DNA of 64,000 bases from Bacteroidales bacterium (GTDB lineage: Bacteria > Bacteroidota > Bacteroidia > Bacteroidales > UBA3824): positions 339,069-403,068 of the forward strand of contig JAEERW010000003.1 of NCBI GenBank assembly GCA_016286055.1. Direction: 5' to 3'. The position numbers were made by a program, and so were the translations under genes. Below, one piece after another: positions 27,582 to 37,020 of this stretch. The notes beneath the pieces are model-generated. The model saw nothing but the letters and a program-made list of their open reading frames with translations. It made no database searches and was not told the DNA's origin. Within the stretch, counting starts at the first letter, position 1, and each line of letters starts with the position of its first letter.

Positions 27582-28193
27582 ATACACAATATAAACCCCT
27601 TCGGCATAGATAGTTACCGTATCATCTGTTGCCTCATTGAGCGTGCCCATCCACAGGGCGTCAAAATCGCTGAGAGGGTAACGGAGGTTTTCGCCTTTAA
27701 AACCGTGGGCTTTCCAATTAAAAATAGAAATCTGTGAGCCGGTTTTTACTCCAAAAGTGGTTGTGCCATTGCATATTACAAACATTCCGTTGTCGGTGTA
27801 GATGCGCACTTCGAGACCCATTTTGTTGTATTCGGTCAATAGGCTGATATTGCCGATGGTATGGTCTTCGCGGCGACCTGTTGCGCCTACAATGGCAATT
27901 TTTTTTGCACCGTGACGGTGTGCGTAGAGCACATTTTTGGTTTGGTCGTTGGTTTCTTGTTCGGAAAAAATGCGGATAATGGGCGCAAACTGCATGCGTA
28001 TTTCGTCGGACATAGAGTCGCCGTCGCCGATGATTCGCCAAGGAGTGTTGCCACGAGAGATATATTCCTGAGCCGCACCGTCGCAACATTGCACACGGGG
28101 AGCGTTTTGCAAAATGGCAAGCGGAATGGGGTGCATAGGGTAAGTGCCGCCGCCGAGAATAACTGTATCCGGCTCAAAATCAAATGTTATCAT
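27567..28193 (-). CDS. thiN: thiamine pyrophosphokinase
   Basis: Converts imported thiamine directly to thiamine pyrophosphate with ATP. Recognised by VILGGGTYP, CCDGAAQEYI, WRIIGDGDSMS, the DQTKN motif in EQETNDQTKNVLYA, VGATGRREDH and DNGMFVICNG. With 208 residues it is a normal single-domain enzyme. It overlaps pnuT by 14 nt and is the last gene of the riboswitch-controlled thiamine operon, which fixes its role. Confidence 0.93.
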   Translation of the reverse strand: MITFDFEPDTVILGGGTYPMHPIPLAILQNAPRVQCCDGAAQEYISRGNTPWRIIGDGDSMSDEIRMQFAPIIRIFSEQETNDQTKNVLYAHRHGAKKIAIVGATGRREDHTIGNISLLTEYNKMGLEVRIYTDNGMFVICNGTTTFGVKTGSQISIFNWKAHGFKGENLRYPLSDFDALWMGTLNEATDDTVTIYAEGVYIVYLNFS

Positions 28194-28773
28194 TGTACTG
28201 AGTTTTTTCCATTAAGTTCCATTTTTTGTAACCGTAAATTGCTACCACAGTGTAAACGGCGTAAAGAACGGCGGTGAAATAGATTCCTTTGTAGAAGTAA
28301 AGTGCTGAACTAACGGCATCTACGGCAATCCATACAAACCATTGCTCCACGTGTTTCTTCGCCAACATCCACAATGCCACTATGCTCAGTGCAGTTGTTG
28401 CCGAATCGTAAAACGGCACAGTGCTGTCGGTAAATTTAGTCAAAATTAAATAAATCGGAATAAAAACCAAAACAGTTATCAAAAATAGTATAACTCCCTG
28501 ACGTGCAGTGGTATGCACAATGGGCAGAGGTTTGTCTTGTTTTTTGCCAAATTTCCAAAAAAGGAAACCATACAATGCGGCAATTATGTAATAAACTTGG
28601 ATGCCAAAATCAGCATACAAACCGCTTTTATAAAAAACAACGGTGTAAATCGCCGGCATAACTATACCTGTGAGCCACAGCCATATAGAGGCTTTTACCT
28701 CTTGCCATAGATACACAAAACCTATAATCGTGCCGACGATTTCTAACCAGTTGTTTGAGAGATATTCTAACAT
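28180..28773 (-). CDS. pnuT: PnuC-family thiamine transporter (PnuT)
   Basis: A 197-residue inner-membrane protein with six to seven hydrophobic helices. PnuC-family features are WQEVKASIWLWLTG, YADFGIQVYYIIAALYGF and EQWFVWIAVDAVSSALYFYK. PnuC proteins carry nicotinamide riboside, riboflavin or thiamine by facilitated diffusion with metabolic trapping. The TPP riboswitch and the thiN gene overlapping its end point to thiamine. It starts 8 nt after the receptor gene stop. Confidence 0.9.
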   Translation of the reverse strand: MLEYLSNNWLEIVGTIIGFVYLWQEVKASIWLWLTGIVMPAIYTVVFYKSGLYADFGIQVYYIIAALYGFLFWKFGKKQDKPLPIVHTTARQGVILFLITVLVFIPIYLILTKFTDSTVPFYDSATTALSIVALWMLAKKHVEQWFVWIAVDAVSSALYFYKGIYFTAVLYAVYTVVAIYGYKKWNLMEKTQYNDNI

Positions 28774-28781
28774 AGTAATTA

Positions 28782-31277
28782 TTAGAATCTTATGCTTGCG
28801 TGAAACAAAAAGTTAATCGGTGCAGATGGGGCAAAACCGGCTTCAAATTCGTCGGTGCTCCAAGCGTAGATGCTTCCGTTTGCGTTTTTGGAGAGTTCGC
28901 AATATGTCCAACCGTTGTTGTCGTATTCGGCTGAGAACACGTTGTAAACAGATAATCCGAGAGTTAACGACTTAGGCACACGGAATTTAAATGTGTACGA
29001 AAGGTCGATATCGGTGGTGGTGAATTTATCCAAAAACATAGCGTACTCTTTTCCGTCGTATTGGTAATAGTCTATGCCATAATTGTTTAGATACTGCTTA
29101 CCTACAAATCGCGTTAAGATAGAAGCATTAAATCCGCCTTTGGTAAAGGTGAAAATGTTGTTGGCAATTACCTCGGGCGAGAAAGATGTGGGAGTGCTGC
29201 CCATATCGTAAGGTGCAGAAGAATCCCAAGTATCTGGGTCGGTGAATGTTACGGTGTAATGCTTGTTGCGGTTGCGGCTGAATGTGGCGTTAACATCCCA
29301 ACGAAACCAATCCACGGGTTTGTAGGCGGCTTCAAGTTCCACACCTGCGCGGTAACTGCGACCAGAATTGTCGTTAGAGGCAATCATTTCGCCAATTTCG
29401 TTGAGTTGACCTGTGAGCACAAACTGATTTTTGTAATACATATAATAATAGTTTACGCCAGCCGAAAATGTTGCTCCAAGGCGTTTGTAGCCAATTTCAA
29501 AGTCGTTGAGTTGTTCGGCTTTGAGGTCGGCGCCGATGTTGTCTTCAAAATCGTTTCGGGTGGGTTCTTTGTGTGCAACTGCCACCGAAGCATAAATTTT
29601 GTCTTGGTTGGTGATGTCGGCAAAAATGCCACCTTTGGGGTTGAAAAAGTCGTAGCGGTGGGTTTCGGCAAAAATAAGCGGACCGTTGTCGCCATATTCA
29701 TCGCTCGGACCGTTCATTTTGATGCTTGTGTGACGGTATTGAAGATCGATAAATGCGCTCAAAAAGTTGGTTATCTGATAGTTGACCTTTCCATAGATAT
29801 TTCCATCGATTTTAAGACCATTGTTGTTGTAATATTTGAAGTTGGGATTTTGGTCGCTTAATTTTATCCAAAGTACGTGACCGAAATGGTCTCCGTCGTA
29901 TTTGTTCCAACCGCCTCCGAGAGTGGCAGTTAACCCTTTTTTGTTGTCGAAATTGAGCGAGCCAACAGCGCCGAAGAAATCGTTTTCCATCTCTTTTTTG
30001 CGGATAAGGTCGGAAGTTACATCCCAATCGTCTACAATGCCATATCCGGCAAGTTCCTTATCCATCTTGTATTCTTGATAGTATCCGTAGCCGTGGGTGT
30101 AATGCAGTCCAGCGTTGAATGTCAAGAACTTATTGATGAATTTATCTAACAAAAGTTGAAAGTTTTGCTGTTTGTACTTGTCGATTTGGTCGTCGTAAAA
30201 TTTTATAGGTGTGTAGTTTTCGTCGTATTCCATAATGCCGCACGAATTGTAGCGGCGACCGAAGAGTTCCTGCTCATATTTTGAAGTGTAGTTCCAAGCG
30301 TGGTATGTTTCCTCTTGTCCACTGAAATTCACCAATTTAACCACAGTTTTATCTGAGAAATAACCAGCCTGAACAAAATATGATTGAAGGTCGGTGCGGG
30401 CGCGGTCTAAGTAACCATCTGAATGAATGTTAGATACACGACCTTGAACACCCCAATGGTCTTTTAAAAGTCCGCTGCTAAAACGAACGGTTTCTTTGTG
30501 AGTGCCATACGAACCTGCGCTTGCATCTACCTGAGCGTATGCATCTTGACCCACGCTTTCGGTTTGCATATTAAGCGTTGCACCAAATGCACCTGAACCA
30601 TTTGTTGAAGTGCCCACGCCGCGCTGAATTTGAAGACTTTTGGTGCTTGAAGCAAAATCTGCCATGTTAACCCAATAAACCTGAGCGCTTTCGGCATCGT
30701 TTACAGGGATTCCGTTGGCAGTGATGTTGATACGCGAAGGATCTGTTCCGCGAACACGTATGCCGGTGTAGCCCACGCCGTTGCCAGCGTCGCTTGTAGT
30801 AGTAATAGAAGGTGTGGCAGCAAGAAGGAAAGGAAGGTCGCGACCAAAGTTTTGACGTTGAATATCTTCTTGATTTACATTGCTATACGCCACAGGAGTT
30901 TTTATTCCGGCGCGTGTAGACGACACGATAACCTCTTCCAAAGCCGTGCCTTCTTCGAGGGTAACGTTTACCGATGGCGCAGCGGCAATTTCTTGTGTAA
31001 GGTAGCCGATGTAACTGATTACCAATACACTGCCTTCTTCGGCTTGAATTGTAAATTCGCCGTTTGAGCCAGAAATTGTTCCTTTGTTGGTTCCCTTCAC
31101 CATTATGGTAGCGCCAATCAGAGGTTTACCGTCGGTGTCTGTAACCTTTCCTTTAACGGTGATTTCGCCCAACACTTTGTTTGTAGCGTAAATGTTTGAA
31201 TAATTGGGGATTGCAACAGCCTCTCCCCCGTAGCAACACGCCGCTGCAACGGCGCTAAGTAGTAATACTTTTTTCAT
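28782..31277 (-). CDS. TonB-dependent outer membrane receptor, probably for thiamine
   Basis: An 831-residue receptor with signal peptide, a CarboxypepD_reg-like domain (GKVTDTDGKPLIGATIMVKG, YIGYLTQ) at about 40-115, a plug (EEVIVSSTRAG, GIRVRGTDPSRINITANGIP, GAFGATLNMQTE) and a 22-strand barrel ending ISIRF-like (FHASIRF). No SusD partner is present, so it is not a glycan pair. It is the first gene after the TPP riboswitch and is followed by pnuT and thiN. This matches the OMR1-type thiamine uptake operons described for Bacteroidota. Confidence 0.92.
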   Translation of the reverse strand: MKKVLLLSAVAAACCYGGEAVAIPNYSNIYATNKVLGEITVKGKVTDTDGKPLIGATIMVKGTNKGTISGSNGEFTIQAEEGSVLVISYIGYLTQEIAAAPSVNVTLEEGTALEEVIVSSTRAGIKTPVAYSNVNQEDIQRQNFGRDLPFLLAATPSITTTSDAGNGVGYTGIRVRGTDPSRINITANGIPVNDAESAQVYWVNMADFASSTKSLQIQRGVGTSTNGSGAFGATLNMQTESVGQDAYAQVDASAGSYGTHKETVRFSSGLLKDHWGVQGRVSNIHSDGYLDRARTDLQSYFVQAGYFSDKTVVKLVNFSGQEETYHAWNYTSKYEQELFGRRYNSCGIMEYDENYTPIKFYDDQIDKYKQQNFQLLLDKFINKFLTFNAGLHYTHGYGYYQEYKMDKELAGYGIVDDWDVTSDLIRKKEMENDFFGAVGSLNFDNKKGLTATLGGGWNKYDGDHFGHVLWIKLSDQNPNFKYYNNNGLKIDGNIYGKVNYQITNFLSAFIDLQYRHTSIKMNGPSDEYGDNGPLIFAETHRYDFFNPKGGIFADITNQDKIYASVAVAHKEPTRNDFEDNIGADLKAEQLNDFEIGYKRLGATFSAGVNYYYMYYKNQFVLTGQLNEIGEMIASNDNSGRSYRAGVELEAAYKPVDWFRWDVNATFSRNRNKHYTVTFTDPDTWDSSAPYDMGSTPTSFSPEVIANNIFTFTKGGFNASILTRFVGKQYLNNYGIDYYQYDGKEYAMFLDKFTTTDIDLSYTFKFRVPKSLTLGLSVYNVFSAEYDNNGWTYCELSKNANGSIYAWSTDEFEAGFAPSAPINFLFHASIRF

Positions 31278-31324
31278 TTTTTAGTTAAAATGATATTAGT
31301 TAAAAAAATAATAATAAGGGGTTT

Positions 31325-31420
31325 AGCCGTCCCTTGGCAGCATTACCTGCTCAGGTTCAATGGGTATAATCTCAGCCTCCGCACATCGGGAAGCACCCCG
31401 CCACATTGCCAAGACATCGG
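31325..31420 (-). ncRNA. TPP (THI box) riboswitch
   Basis: On the minus strand the leader carries the conserved THI pieces in order: GGGGTGC (31399-31393), GCTGAGA with core at 31375-31370, ACCC (31365-31362), GAACCTGA (31358-31351), TAATGCTGCC (to about 31335) and AGGGA (31334-31330). Thiamine pyrophosphate binding should repress the receptor-pnuT-thiN operon. About 47 nt separate it from the receptor ATG and no terminator hairpin is obvious there, so control is probably at translation start. Confidence 0.95.
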
Positions 31421-31435
31421 CAATGTTTTCAACCA

Positions 31436-31443
31436 CAAAAGTA
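31436..31443 (-). promoter_or_regulatory. -7 box of the thiamine operon
   Basis: On the minus strand TACTTTTG fits TAnnTTTG. Transcription would start near 31430, just ahead of the riboswitch. Confidence 0.6.
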
Positions 31444-31491
31444 TATGAGCATTGTTGATTTATGTGGTAGAAACTATTAAGATTGCGTTAA

Positions 31492-31525
31492 TTTGGATTA
31501 TCGGCACGTTTTTTTTGTAATTTTG
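31492..31525 (+). promoter_or_regulatory. promoter of the alkD-like/MATE pair
   Basis: TTTG at 31492-31495, a 22-bp spacer and TAATTTTG at 31518-31525 precede the ATG at 31553 by 27 bp. Confidence 0.55.
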
Positions 31526-31552
31526 CACCCACATTTTTTAAATCACTTAGTT

Positions 31553-32320
31553 ATGACACAACGCGCTAAAAAACTGATTGACAGTATGATTGCCGCCGGA
31601 GATGATGTTCAACGCGATATTTTGATGCGTTTTTTTAAAACTGGCGAAGGCGAATATGGGTATGGCGACGAATTTCTCGGATTAAAAAATCCTCAAACAA
31701 GGGCTTTCGTTAAGGCTAACAAAGACCTTGATTTAGAGGATATTAAATGCCTTGTGGATAATAAATTTCACGAAATACGGCTTTGCGGATTTTTGATTTT
31801 GGTAGAAAAATATGCTAAGTTACAGTCTTCCAAACTATTGCACGATATCAACTCTATGGCAGAGCGAGATTCTATAATTGATTTTTACGTAACAAATTCT
31901 ACCAAAGCCAACAATTGGGACATTGTAGACCTTACCGCGCCAAAACTTCTCGGCTGTTGGATGGTAGAAAAAACTATAATTGAACTACCTGATAAAGAAG
32001 ATGTTATACAACGTCTTGCCCACTCCGACAATCTTTGGCAAAAACGTATGTCGATGGTGTTTACCTACACCACATCGCGACACAATATGCCTGAATATGC
32101 GATACGTTATGCTGAATTTCATCTTGCTGATACTCACGACCTTATGCACAAGGCTGTGGGTTGGATGCTCCGCGAATTGGGCAAATGCTGCGGATTGGAT
32201 ACCTTGCGAGAGTTTCTTAACGACCATATTAAGGTAATGCCCAGAACCACACTGCGTTACGCCATTGAAAAAATGGACGAACAAGAACGTAATTATTGGA
32301 TGAAAAAAGATTGTAAGTAG
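31553..32320 (+). CDS. DNA alkylation repair protein, AlkD-like HEAT-repeat family
   Basis: A 255-residue all-helical protein of the AlkD family, which excises bulky or positively charged alkylated bases without flipping them. Family phrases: GEGEYGYGDEFLGLKNPQTR near the N-terminus, FHEIRLCGFLILVEKY, NNWDIVDLTAPKLLG and KAVGWMLRELGKCCGLD, with HEAT-type helices between. The ATG at 31553 is chosen because the 20-residue upstream extension from 31493 crosses the promoter. Its TAG is followed at once by the ATG of a MATE gene, so the two are cotranscribed. Confidence 0.9.
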   Translation: MTQRAKKLIDSMIAAGDDVQRDILMRFFKTGEGEYGYGDEFLGLKNPQTRAFVKANKDLDLEDIKCLVDNKFHEIRLCGFLILVEKYAKLQSSKLLHDINSMAERDSIIDFYVTNSTKANNWDIVDLTAPKLLGCWMVEKTIIELPDKEDVIQRLAHSDNLWQKRMSMVFTYTTSRHNMPEYAIRYAEFHLADTHDLMHKAVGWMLRELGKCCGLDTLREFLNDHIKVMPRTTLRYAIEKMDEQERNYWMKKDCK

Positions 32321-33679
32321 ATGGAAAACATTGGATTAAAGGCAGAGTTGAAGTCGCTCGTCCGCCCTATTTTTGTGGAAATTGCCTTGATAATGCTTTT
32401 GGGCGTGGTGGATACCATTATGCTTAGCAATATGCCCACCGATACTCCCGGCGGAAGTGACGATGCTGTGGCTGCCGTTGGCGTTGACAATCAGTTGATT
32501 AACCTCGTTATCTTAATCTTTCAGTTTGTGTCGATAGGCACAGGAATTGTCTGCGCACAATATATTGGTGCGGGATATAAGAAAAAACTTGTGCAAGTGG
32601 TTGGCATTGCAGTACTTATGAATGCAGTTTCGGGCGTGGCGATGAGTCTGTTTATCTATTTTAAGGCAGAATTGTTGCTTGAAATAATGGGTTTGGACGA
32701 AAACCTTATGCCATACGGACTTGCGTATCTGCGCATTGTGGGCAGTATGACGTTTTTTCAAGCCATAGGTCTGGCTTTTTCGGCGTCGCTGCGCAATGCA
32801 GGAATGGCAAAATATCCTATGCGTGTAACCGTTATTGTTAACATTCTCAATATTATAGGTAATTATTCGCTAATATTCGGACACTTTGGTATGCCGGCTC
32901 TCGGCGTTGAGGGTGCGGCAATTTCCACTGTAATCTGTCGTGGATTTTCGATGGTGGCAATGGCGATTATTCATACCAAAAAACACATTCACAAGTATCC
33001 CTTGGAGTGGTTTAAGCCGTTCCCGTGGGTAGAACTCAAAAATATTTTGAAAATTGGCGTTCCAGCGGCTGGTGAACAACTTAGTTACTGCCTTTCGCAA
33101 GTGGTTATCACATTCTTTATCACTAAGTTGGGCAATACGGCACTCTCCACACGAACCTATTGTTTTAACTGCATAATGTTTGTCAACCTCTTTTGTATCA
33201 GCGTGGTACAAGGCGGAGGCATAGTTGTGGGACACCTTATGGGAATGCGCCGTCCAAATGCGGCATTCAAAATGGGCAATTTTGTTCACCGTTATGCTTT
33301 GATAATCACACTTATAGTGGGCACTTGCCTTGCCTTGGCGGGAAATTCAATACTTGGCTTATTAACCAATAATGAGGAGATAATCCGCCTTGGAACAATC
33401 ATCTTTTTCATTGATATTCTGTTAGATGTGGGACGTGTGGGCAATATTTTTGCCACAGGAACGCTCCGAAGCACCGGCGACGCATTTTATCCCGTGGTCG
33501 TTGGCATAATATTTCAATGGTCTATTGCTGTGGGTTTGAGTTACTTACTTGGCATTACCTTTGGCTTTGGATTAATAGGAATGTGGATAGCCTTCACCCT
33601 CGACGAAAACGTCCGCGGCGTAATCCTCCGTAGGCGTTGGGCATCTAAAAAATGGAGTACAAAGGGGTTGGTGAAGTAG
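32321..33679 (+). CDS. MATE-family efflux transporter (second)
   Basis: A 452-residue multidrug/cation antiporter with twelve hydrophobic segments. Typical parts: LVRPIFVEIALIMLLGVVDT, IGTGIVCAQYIGAGYKKK, AFSASLRNAGMAKYPM and GVEGAAISTVICRGF. It differs clearly from the MATE gene at 26232 and belongs to a different subgroup. It starts directly after the stop of the AlkD-like gene. The pairing of an alkylation-repair gene with an exporter could suit export of a DNA-damaging toxin, but that is only inference. Confidence 0.91.
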   Translation: MENIGLKAELKSLVRPIFVEIALIMLLGVVDTIMLSNMPTDTPGGSDDAVAAVGVDNQLINLVILIFQFVSIGTGIVCAQYIGAGYKKKLVQVVGIAVLMNAVSGVAMSLFIYFKAELLLEIMGLDENLMPYGLAYLRIVGSMTFFQAIGLAFSASLRNAGMAKYPMRVTVIVNILNIIGNYSLIFGHFGMPALGVEGAAISTVICRGFSMVAMAIIHTKKHIHKYPLEWFKPFPWVELKNILKIGVPAAGEQLSYCLSQVVITFFITKLGNTALSTRTYCFNCIMFVNLFCISVVQGGGIVVGHLMGMRRPNAAFKMGNFVHRYALIITLIVGTCLALAGNSILGLLTNNEEIIRLGTIIFFIDILLDVGRVGNIFATGTLRSTGDAFYPVVVGIIFQWSIAVGLSYLLGITFGFGLIGMWIAFTLDENVRGVILRRRWASKKWSTKGLVK

Positions 33680-33754
33680 ATTTTTTTGCCAAAGTATCCT
33701 TTTTTTATCCATTTTTTGTATCTTTACGGCATAAAAACATAAAAATAAATCGCT

Positions 33755-35431
33755 ATGTCGGAACAAAACAAAGAGATGAAAAACGGTGGGTCGGTTACGT
33801 TTGATGGTACCGACGATAATGTGTATGTTATTACGCTGAAAAAGAAGAAGTTCCCGTGGTGGGTGCTGCTGTTGCTCCTGCCACTGCTATTATTAATAAG
33901 GTGTAATAGAGACATTGAGGTAAAATGTTTGGAAGGGTCGTTGCCTGCTGTGGGTCAAACAGTTAACCTTTCGTACGTTTCGCATTTCTTGTTTAAAGGC
34001 GGATTCCTTACCGATGAACCCGTTTCGCGTTCGCAAACCACTGATAATGGCGGAAATACGGTTTTTAAAGATTTGCCTTGTAGCGTTTGGAGTTATCTTT
34101 TTCACCGTGGCGAAAGGGTGAATGTTAATGCCACTGGTACTCAGTGCTTTGCAAGTGCCGACACCTCTGATTTGTTTCACTCTACTGACGAAATAGACCT
34201 TGCCCTTGATGCTAATATTAAGGATGTTACGGTAAGGCTTACCGACCTTGTTTCGGGCGAACCTCTTGCCAATGGAACTATCGAATATGTTTTAGACGGT
34301 AAAACCGAAAAGGCTACCGTCAACCCCGACGGCACTATTACTATAAAAGGTGTAAACGCTTGTGCTAATATCACATTTACAGGTAGTTGCGATGAGCATT
34401 ACGATTCTACCGCAGCAAATATCGACTGTGGCACCATTGCCGATGCGGGTTTCCCCCTACCCTTGCGACCTATCAAAAAGATTCCTCCGATAGATTTGCA
34501 ATTCACTAATATTGACAGCATTAACCTTAAACCTATTGCCGGAGTTAGCAACAAAATCATTGTTAAAGACCCCGAAAAAGGCGATATTTCTACCACCGCT
34601 GTAAGCAAAAGCAACGGCACATTTACCGTGAGTGCAAAACCCGGTTCAAGAATAGAAATTACTTCCGATAAAGATGGCTATAAATCTAAGTTTCACGTAA
34701 TTGCAAGTTTCGACAAACCTGAAAAAGTAAAGATGCAACCCATTATGGAAACGCTCACTTTCCGCACCGTTAAGGAAGAGGATTGGAGTATTCTTTCAAG
34801 TTGTAACTTAAAGGTAACAGGTTCGGTGTCAGGTACTTTAAAACCCGACAACAGCGGCACAGGAACATTCTCTGTTACTATGCGTAAATCCGAAAATCTT
34901 AGTATAACAGCCTCTAAATCAGGGTTTTCTACCAACAGCACAAAAGTAAAGAATAATACATTCGCCCAACTGAATGTAAACGATACCAAACGCCGCGACA
35001 TTCCTCTAAAATCGGCTACCGACCTCAAAGGACAAAACGGCGACCTCCGCATCAACCTTCAATGGTATTGCAAAGCCGACCTCGACCTTATTGTAAAAGA
35101 CCCCTGCGGCAATTTTACATTCTACAACCGCAAAACCACATCGTGCAGCGGCAGCAGAGGCAAACTCGACATCGACGCCAACCAAAACGCTACCAACGAG
35201 CCGTGGAAGGCATCCACTCGTCCACAAGAAAATATCTTTTGGACTAATCCCGCCGCTGGAACTTACACAATAGCAATAGTTTGCTGTCCGTTTCACCCGC
35301 AGATGAACCTCCCCTCGCGACGTATTGATTTTACCATTACAATCGAAGACAGCAACGGACGTATCGATAAACGAGGCACTATCACCGAAAACGATTCACT
35401 CACATTTACCACCTACAAGTATGTGAAATAA
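33755..35431 (+). CDS. membrane-anchored multi-domain beta protein with YfaP/DUF2135-like C-terminus
   Basis: A 558-residue protein. A short cytoplasmic N-terminus (FDGTDDNVYVITLKKKK) precedes one membrane helix (about 34-49, WWVLLLLLPLLLLI). Outside are repeated carboxypeptidase-regulatory or Ig-like units at about 150-230, 255-330 and 335-420. The C-terminal 130 residues read like a DUF2135/YfaP domain: LQWYCKADLDLIVKDPCGN, GKLDIDANQNA, ENIFWTNPAAGTYTIAI. Such proteins are little studied and often sit on the cell surface. No operon partner; the next gene is 74 bp away with its own leader. Confidence 0.72.
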   Translation: MSEQNKEMKNGGSVTFDGTDDNVYVITLKKKKFPWWVLLLLLPLLLLIRCNRDIEVKCLEGSLPAVGQTVNLSYVSHFLFKGGFLTDEPVSRSQTTDNGGNTVFKDLPCSVWSYLFHRGERVNVNATGTQCFASADTSDLFHSTDEIDLALDANIKDVTVRLTDLVSGEPLANGTIEYVLDGKTEKATVNPDGTITIKGVNACANITFTGSCDEHYDSTAANIDCGTIADAGFPLPLRPIKKIPPIDLQFTNIDSINLKPIAGVSNKIIVKDPEKGDISTTAVSKSNGTFTVSAKPGSRIEITSDKDGYKSKFHVIASFDKPEKVKMQPIMETLTFRTVKEEDWSILSSCNLKVTGSVSGTLKPDNSGTGTFSVTMRKSENLSITASKSGFSTNSTKVKNNTFAQLNVNDTKRRDIPLKSATDLKGQNGDLRINLQWYCKADLDLIVKDPCGNFTFYNRKTTSCSGSRGKLDIDANQNATNEPWKASTRPQENIFWTNPAAGTYTIAIVCCPFHPQMNLPSRRIDFTITIEDSNGRIDKRGTITENDSLTFTTYKYVK

Positions 35432-35505
35432 GTTTAAACCTTATTGATATAACACAGTCTAAACAACGAAAACAATTATTTACACATTAAAAACATTATT
35501 ACAAA

Positions 35506-36852
35506 ATGAAGAAACTGATAATTGCAATGTCGCTAACTATGGCGGCTACAATGAGTTTCGGGCAGTTGAAAAAGCCCTTTACCAAAGGCGGTTTTGAAAC
35601 CGGAAAATACCGCAACGTTTTTCTCGAAGCCGGATATTCGCAAAAAGAAATCGACAAGAAAGTTGACGAGGTGTTCAACGAGGTGTTTTTTAGCAAAGAC
35701 AAGCACGTTTATTTTGAGGTAAACGACACAATGGCTTACATCTCAGACGTTAAGAACAACGATGCACGCACCGAGGGAATGTCGTACGGAATGATGGTGG
35801 CAGTGCAGATGAACCGCAAGGATATTTTTGACAAACTTTGGCGTTGGGCAAAGCACTATATGCAGCATCAAGACGGTCCTCTGGCAGGATATTTTGCTTG
35901 GAGTTGCAAAACCGATGGCACACGCAACGCTCAGGGTCCCGCTTCCGACGGCGAACTATATTTTGTAACATCGCTGATTTTTGCCTCTAACCTTTGGGGC
36001 AACGACACTGGCATTAACTATAAGGCTGAGGCTCAGAAAATTCTCAACCTTTCGGAATCTAAAACCGGCAAAGTAGACGGCGCTCGTCCAATGATGCGTC
36101 CTCAACCCGGACAGCAGCCCGACCCCGAAGCAATGAAACGTTTTCAAGAAATGAACCAAGCGGTTACACCACTTATCGACCGCGAAACACGCCTTATCAA
36201 CTTTGTTCCTCAGGGATTCAGCAGCCGCCACACCGACCCGTCGTACCACTTACCTGCATTCTACGAGGTTTGGGCAAAATGGGCTGACGACGGTCGCTCA
36301 GAATATTGGCAGAGTTGCGCCGACAGCAGCCGTGCATTTCTCCACAAATGTATCAACGAAGAAACTGGTCTCAACCCCGACCAATGTAACTTCGATGGCA
36401 CAATTCAAGACAGCCCGTTCCCGTGGGGCAAATCGTTTATGTACGATTCGTGGCGCGTGCCTATGAACATTGCGCTCGACTATTCGTGGGCTTGCAAAGA
36501 TAAGGAATGGCAGCAAAACTACGCCAACACAATTCAGAATTTCTTCTTCAAACAAGGCGTACACGACTTTAAAGATCAGTACAATGTAGACGGCACATTC
36601 CCCGAGCGTCCTATGTCGGCAGGCGGCAAAACAGCCCTTCGTCACTCCGTAGGACTTGTAGGCACAGTGGCAGCCATTTCGCTTGCATCAAACAATCCTC
36701 ACGCCATCGAGTTTGTTAAAGAACTTTGGGAAAGCAAAAACGAACCCTTTGAAGACGGCTATTTCGATGCCTATTACGACGGACTTTTGCGCTTATTCGC
36801 ATTTATGCACCTCAGCGGCAAGTATAGAGTTATCGAACCGGTGAAGAAATAG
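35506..36852 (+). CDS. glycoside hydrolase family 8, exo-oligoxylanase-like
   Basis: A 448-residue secreted enzyme with signal peptide MKKLIIAMSLTMAATMSFG. The GH8 active site is seen in NDARTEGMSYGMMVAVQM (catalytic Glu near residue 88), FAWSCKTDGT and GPASDGELYFVTSLIFASN. This set matches reducing-end xylose-releasing exo-oligoxylanases (Rex8A type) rather than endo-cellulases. It would trim xylo-oligosaccharides in the periplasm. It stands alone and ends in a strong terminator. An acetyl-esterase gene at 41102 could serve the same glycan. Confidence 0.9.
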   Translation: MKKLIIAMSLTMAATMSFGQLKKPFTKGGFETGKYRNVFLEAGYSQKEIDKKVDEVFNEVFFSKDKHVYFEVNDTMAYISDVKNNDARTEGMSYGMMVAVQMNRKDIFDKLWRWAKHYMQHQDGPLAGYFAWSCKTDGTRNAQGPASDGELYFVTSLIFASNLWGNDTGINYKAEAQKILNLSESKTGKVDGARPMMRPQPGQQPDPEAMKRFQEMNQAVTPLIDRETRLINFVPQGFSSRHTDPSYHLPAFYEVWAKWADDGRSEYWQSCADSSRAFLHKCINEETGLNPDQCNFDGTIQDSPFPWGKSFMYDSWRVPMNIALDYSWACKDKEWQQNYANTIQNFFFKQGVHDFKDQYNVDGTFPERPMSAGGKTALRHSVGLVGTVAAISLASNNPHAIEFVKELWESKNEPFEDGYFDAYYDGLLRLFAFMHLSGKYRVIEPVKK

Positions 36853-36876
36853 GTTATTTTATAGATGATTATGTAT

Positions 36877-36909
36877 AAGAGCCGCAAAATTTTGCGGCTC
36901 TTTTTTTTC
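36877..36909 (+). terminator. rho-independent terminator of the GH8 gene
   Basis: GAGCCGCAA (36879-36887), loop AATT, TTGCGGCTC (36892-36900) and a run of eight T. Confidence 0.92.
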
Positions 36910-37020
36910 AAAAAAATCCCCATTTCCATATACGCCGTTTGAAAAAAAATCCTTATATTGTAGCCGAAAACTCAAAAACACAGTTATCATAATTTTTAAA
37001 CTTTTAAACTTCAACAGATT

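Noticed and set aside
27567..28193. Separate promoter for thiN
   Set aside because: It overlaps pnuT by 14 nt and no -7 box lies before it.
28782..31277. SusC-type glycan receptor
   Set aside because: No SusD follows; the TPP riboswitch, PnuT and ThiN define a thiamine role.
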